A stretch of DNA of 64,000 bases. Source: Bacteroidales bacterium (GTDB taxonomy: Bacteria > Bacteroidota > Bacteroidia > Bacteroidales > P3). The position numbers and the translations under genes are program-made. The notes beneath the pieces are model-generated. The model saw only the letters and a list, made by a program, of their open reading frames with translations, searched no databases and was not told the origin of the DNA. This document shows, one piece after another, positions 63,962 through 64,000 of this stretch. Location: assembly GCA_017480145.1 (NCBI GenBank), contig JAFVBF010000075.1, positions 1-64,000 on the forward strand, read 5' to 3'. The stretch's first letter is position 1. Every line of letters begins with the position of its first letter.

Positions 63962-64000
63962 GTCTAACAAAAAACATTCATTGATTACAAGGCGTATCAA

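Overview
The window is ordinary chromosome from a member of the Bacteroidota, most likely an anaerobic Bacteroidales of the Prevotella/Bacteroides type. The evidence is an aerotolerance (bat) operon, the TAnnTTTG -7 promoter box (several with TTTG exactly 20 nt upstream), type IX secretion components (PorV and two proteins with C-terminal sorting-like domains), a BtuB/BtuG-like B12 uptake pair, a class III ribonucleotide reductase, DUF4831 and HXXEE families, and weak Shine-Dalgarno use. No insertion sequence, integrase, prophage or CRISPR array was seen. The genus is inferred, not proven.

Layout. 1-6379 (minus): moxR, a DUF58 gene, a membrane protein, batA, batB, batC and the start of batD, which runs off the left edge. 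6945-10091: a secreted propeller-like T9SS cargo. 10191-11471: tyrS. 11591-14965 (minus): a cobalamin riboswitch, a BtuB-like receptor and a BtuG-like surface lipoprotein. 15141-16820: porV and ispF. 16908-23294 (minus): recQ, an Ig-like lipoprotein, a flippase and fabD. 23374-26423: a kdsD-type isomerase, lptB and ribBA. 26703-30738: a coiled-coil protein, zapA, a 6S-like RNA, rny, lgt and gpmA. 30856-31148: tRNA-Ser, tRNA-Pro and tRNA-Arg.

31550-34499: a second cobalamin riboswitch precedes nrdD and nrdG. 35016-37665: an AraC regulator divergent from two HXXEE membrane proteins, with a small, apparently frameshifted gene between them. 37952-39470: a lipoprotein phosphoesterase overlapping a putative outer-membrane protein gene. 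39807-44629 (minus): a TfoX-N protein, a sugar epimerase, an FKBP lipoprotein, a polyprenyl sugar transferase and a lipoprotein. 44800-48644: an M16 protease and a stand-alone NnrD. 48842-50506 (minus): era and a periplasmic protein. 50738-54302: a solute symporter, a DUF4831 lipoprotein and RNase Z. 54480-55649: a PatB/MalY aminotransferase. 55934-60035: a partial F-ATPase operon, atpEFHAG. 60114-62525: a C10 cysteine protease. 62696-63961: an FHS-type sugar permease.

Two themes link the genes. The first is B12: one riboswitch sits on uptake and one on the B12-independent reductase, which suggests that B12 supply decides which reductase is made. The second is the envelope: LPS, polysaccharide, lipoprotein and T9SS genes make up much of the window. 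The observations most worth a second look are the nrdDG riboswitch, the 6S-like RNA between zapA and rny, the AraC/HXXEE locus with its frameshifted small gene, and the split ATP synthase operon.
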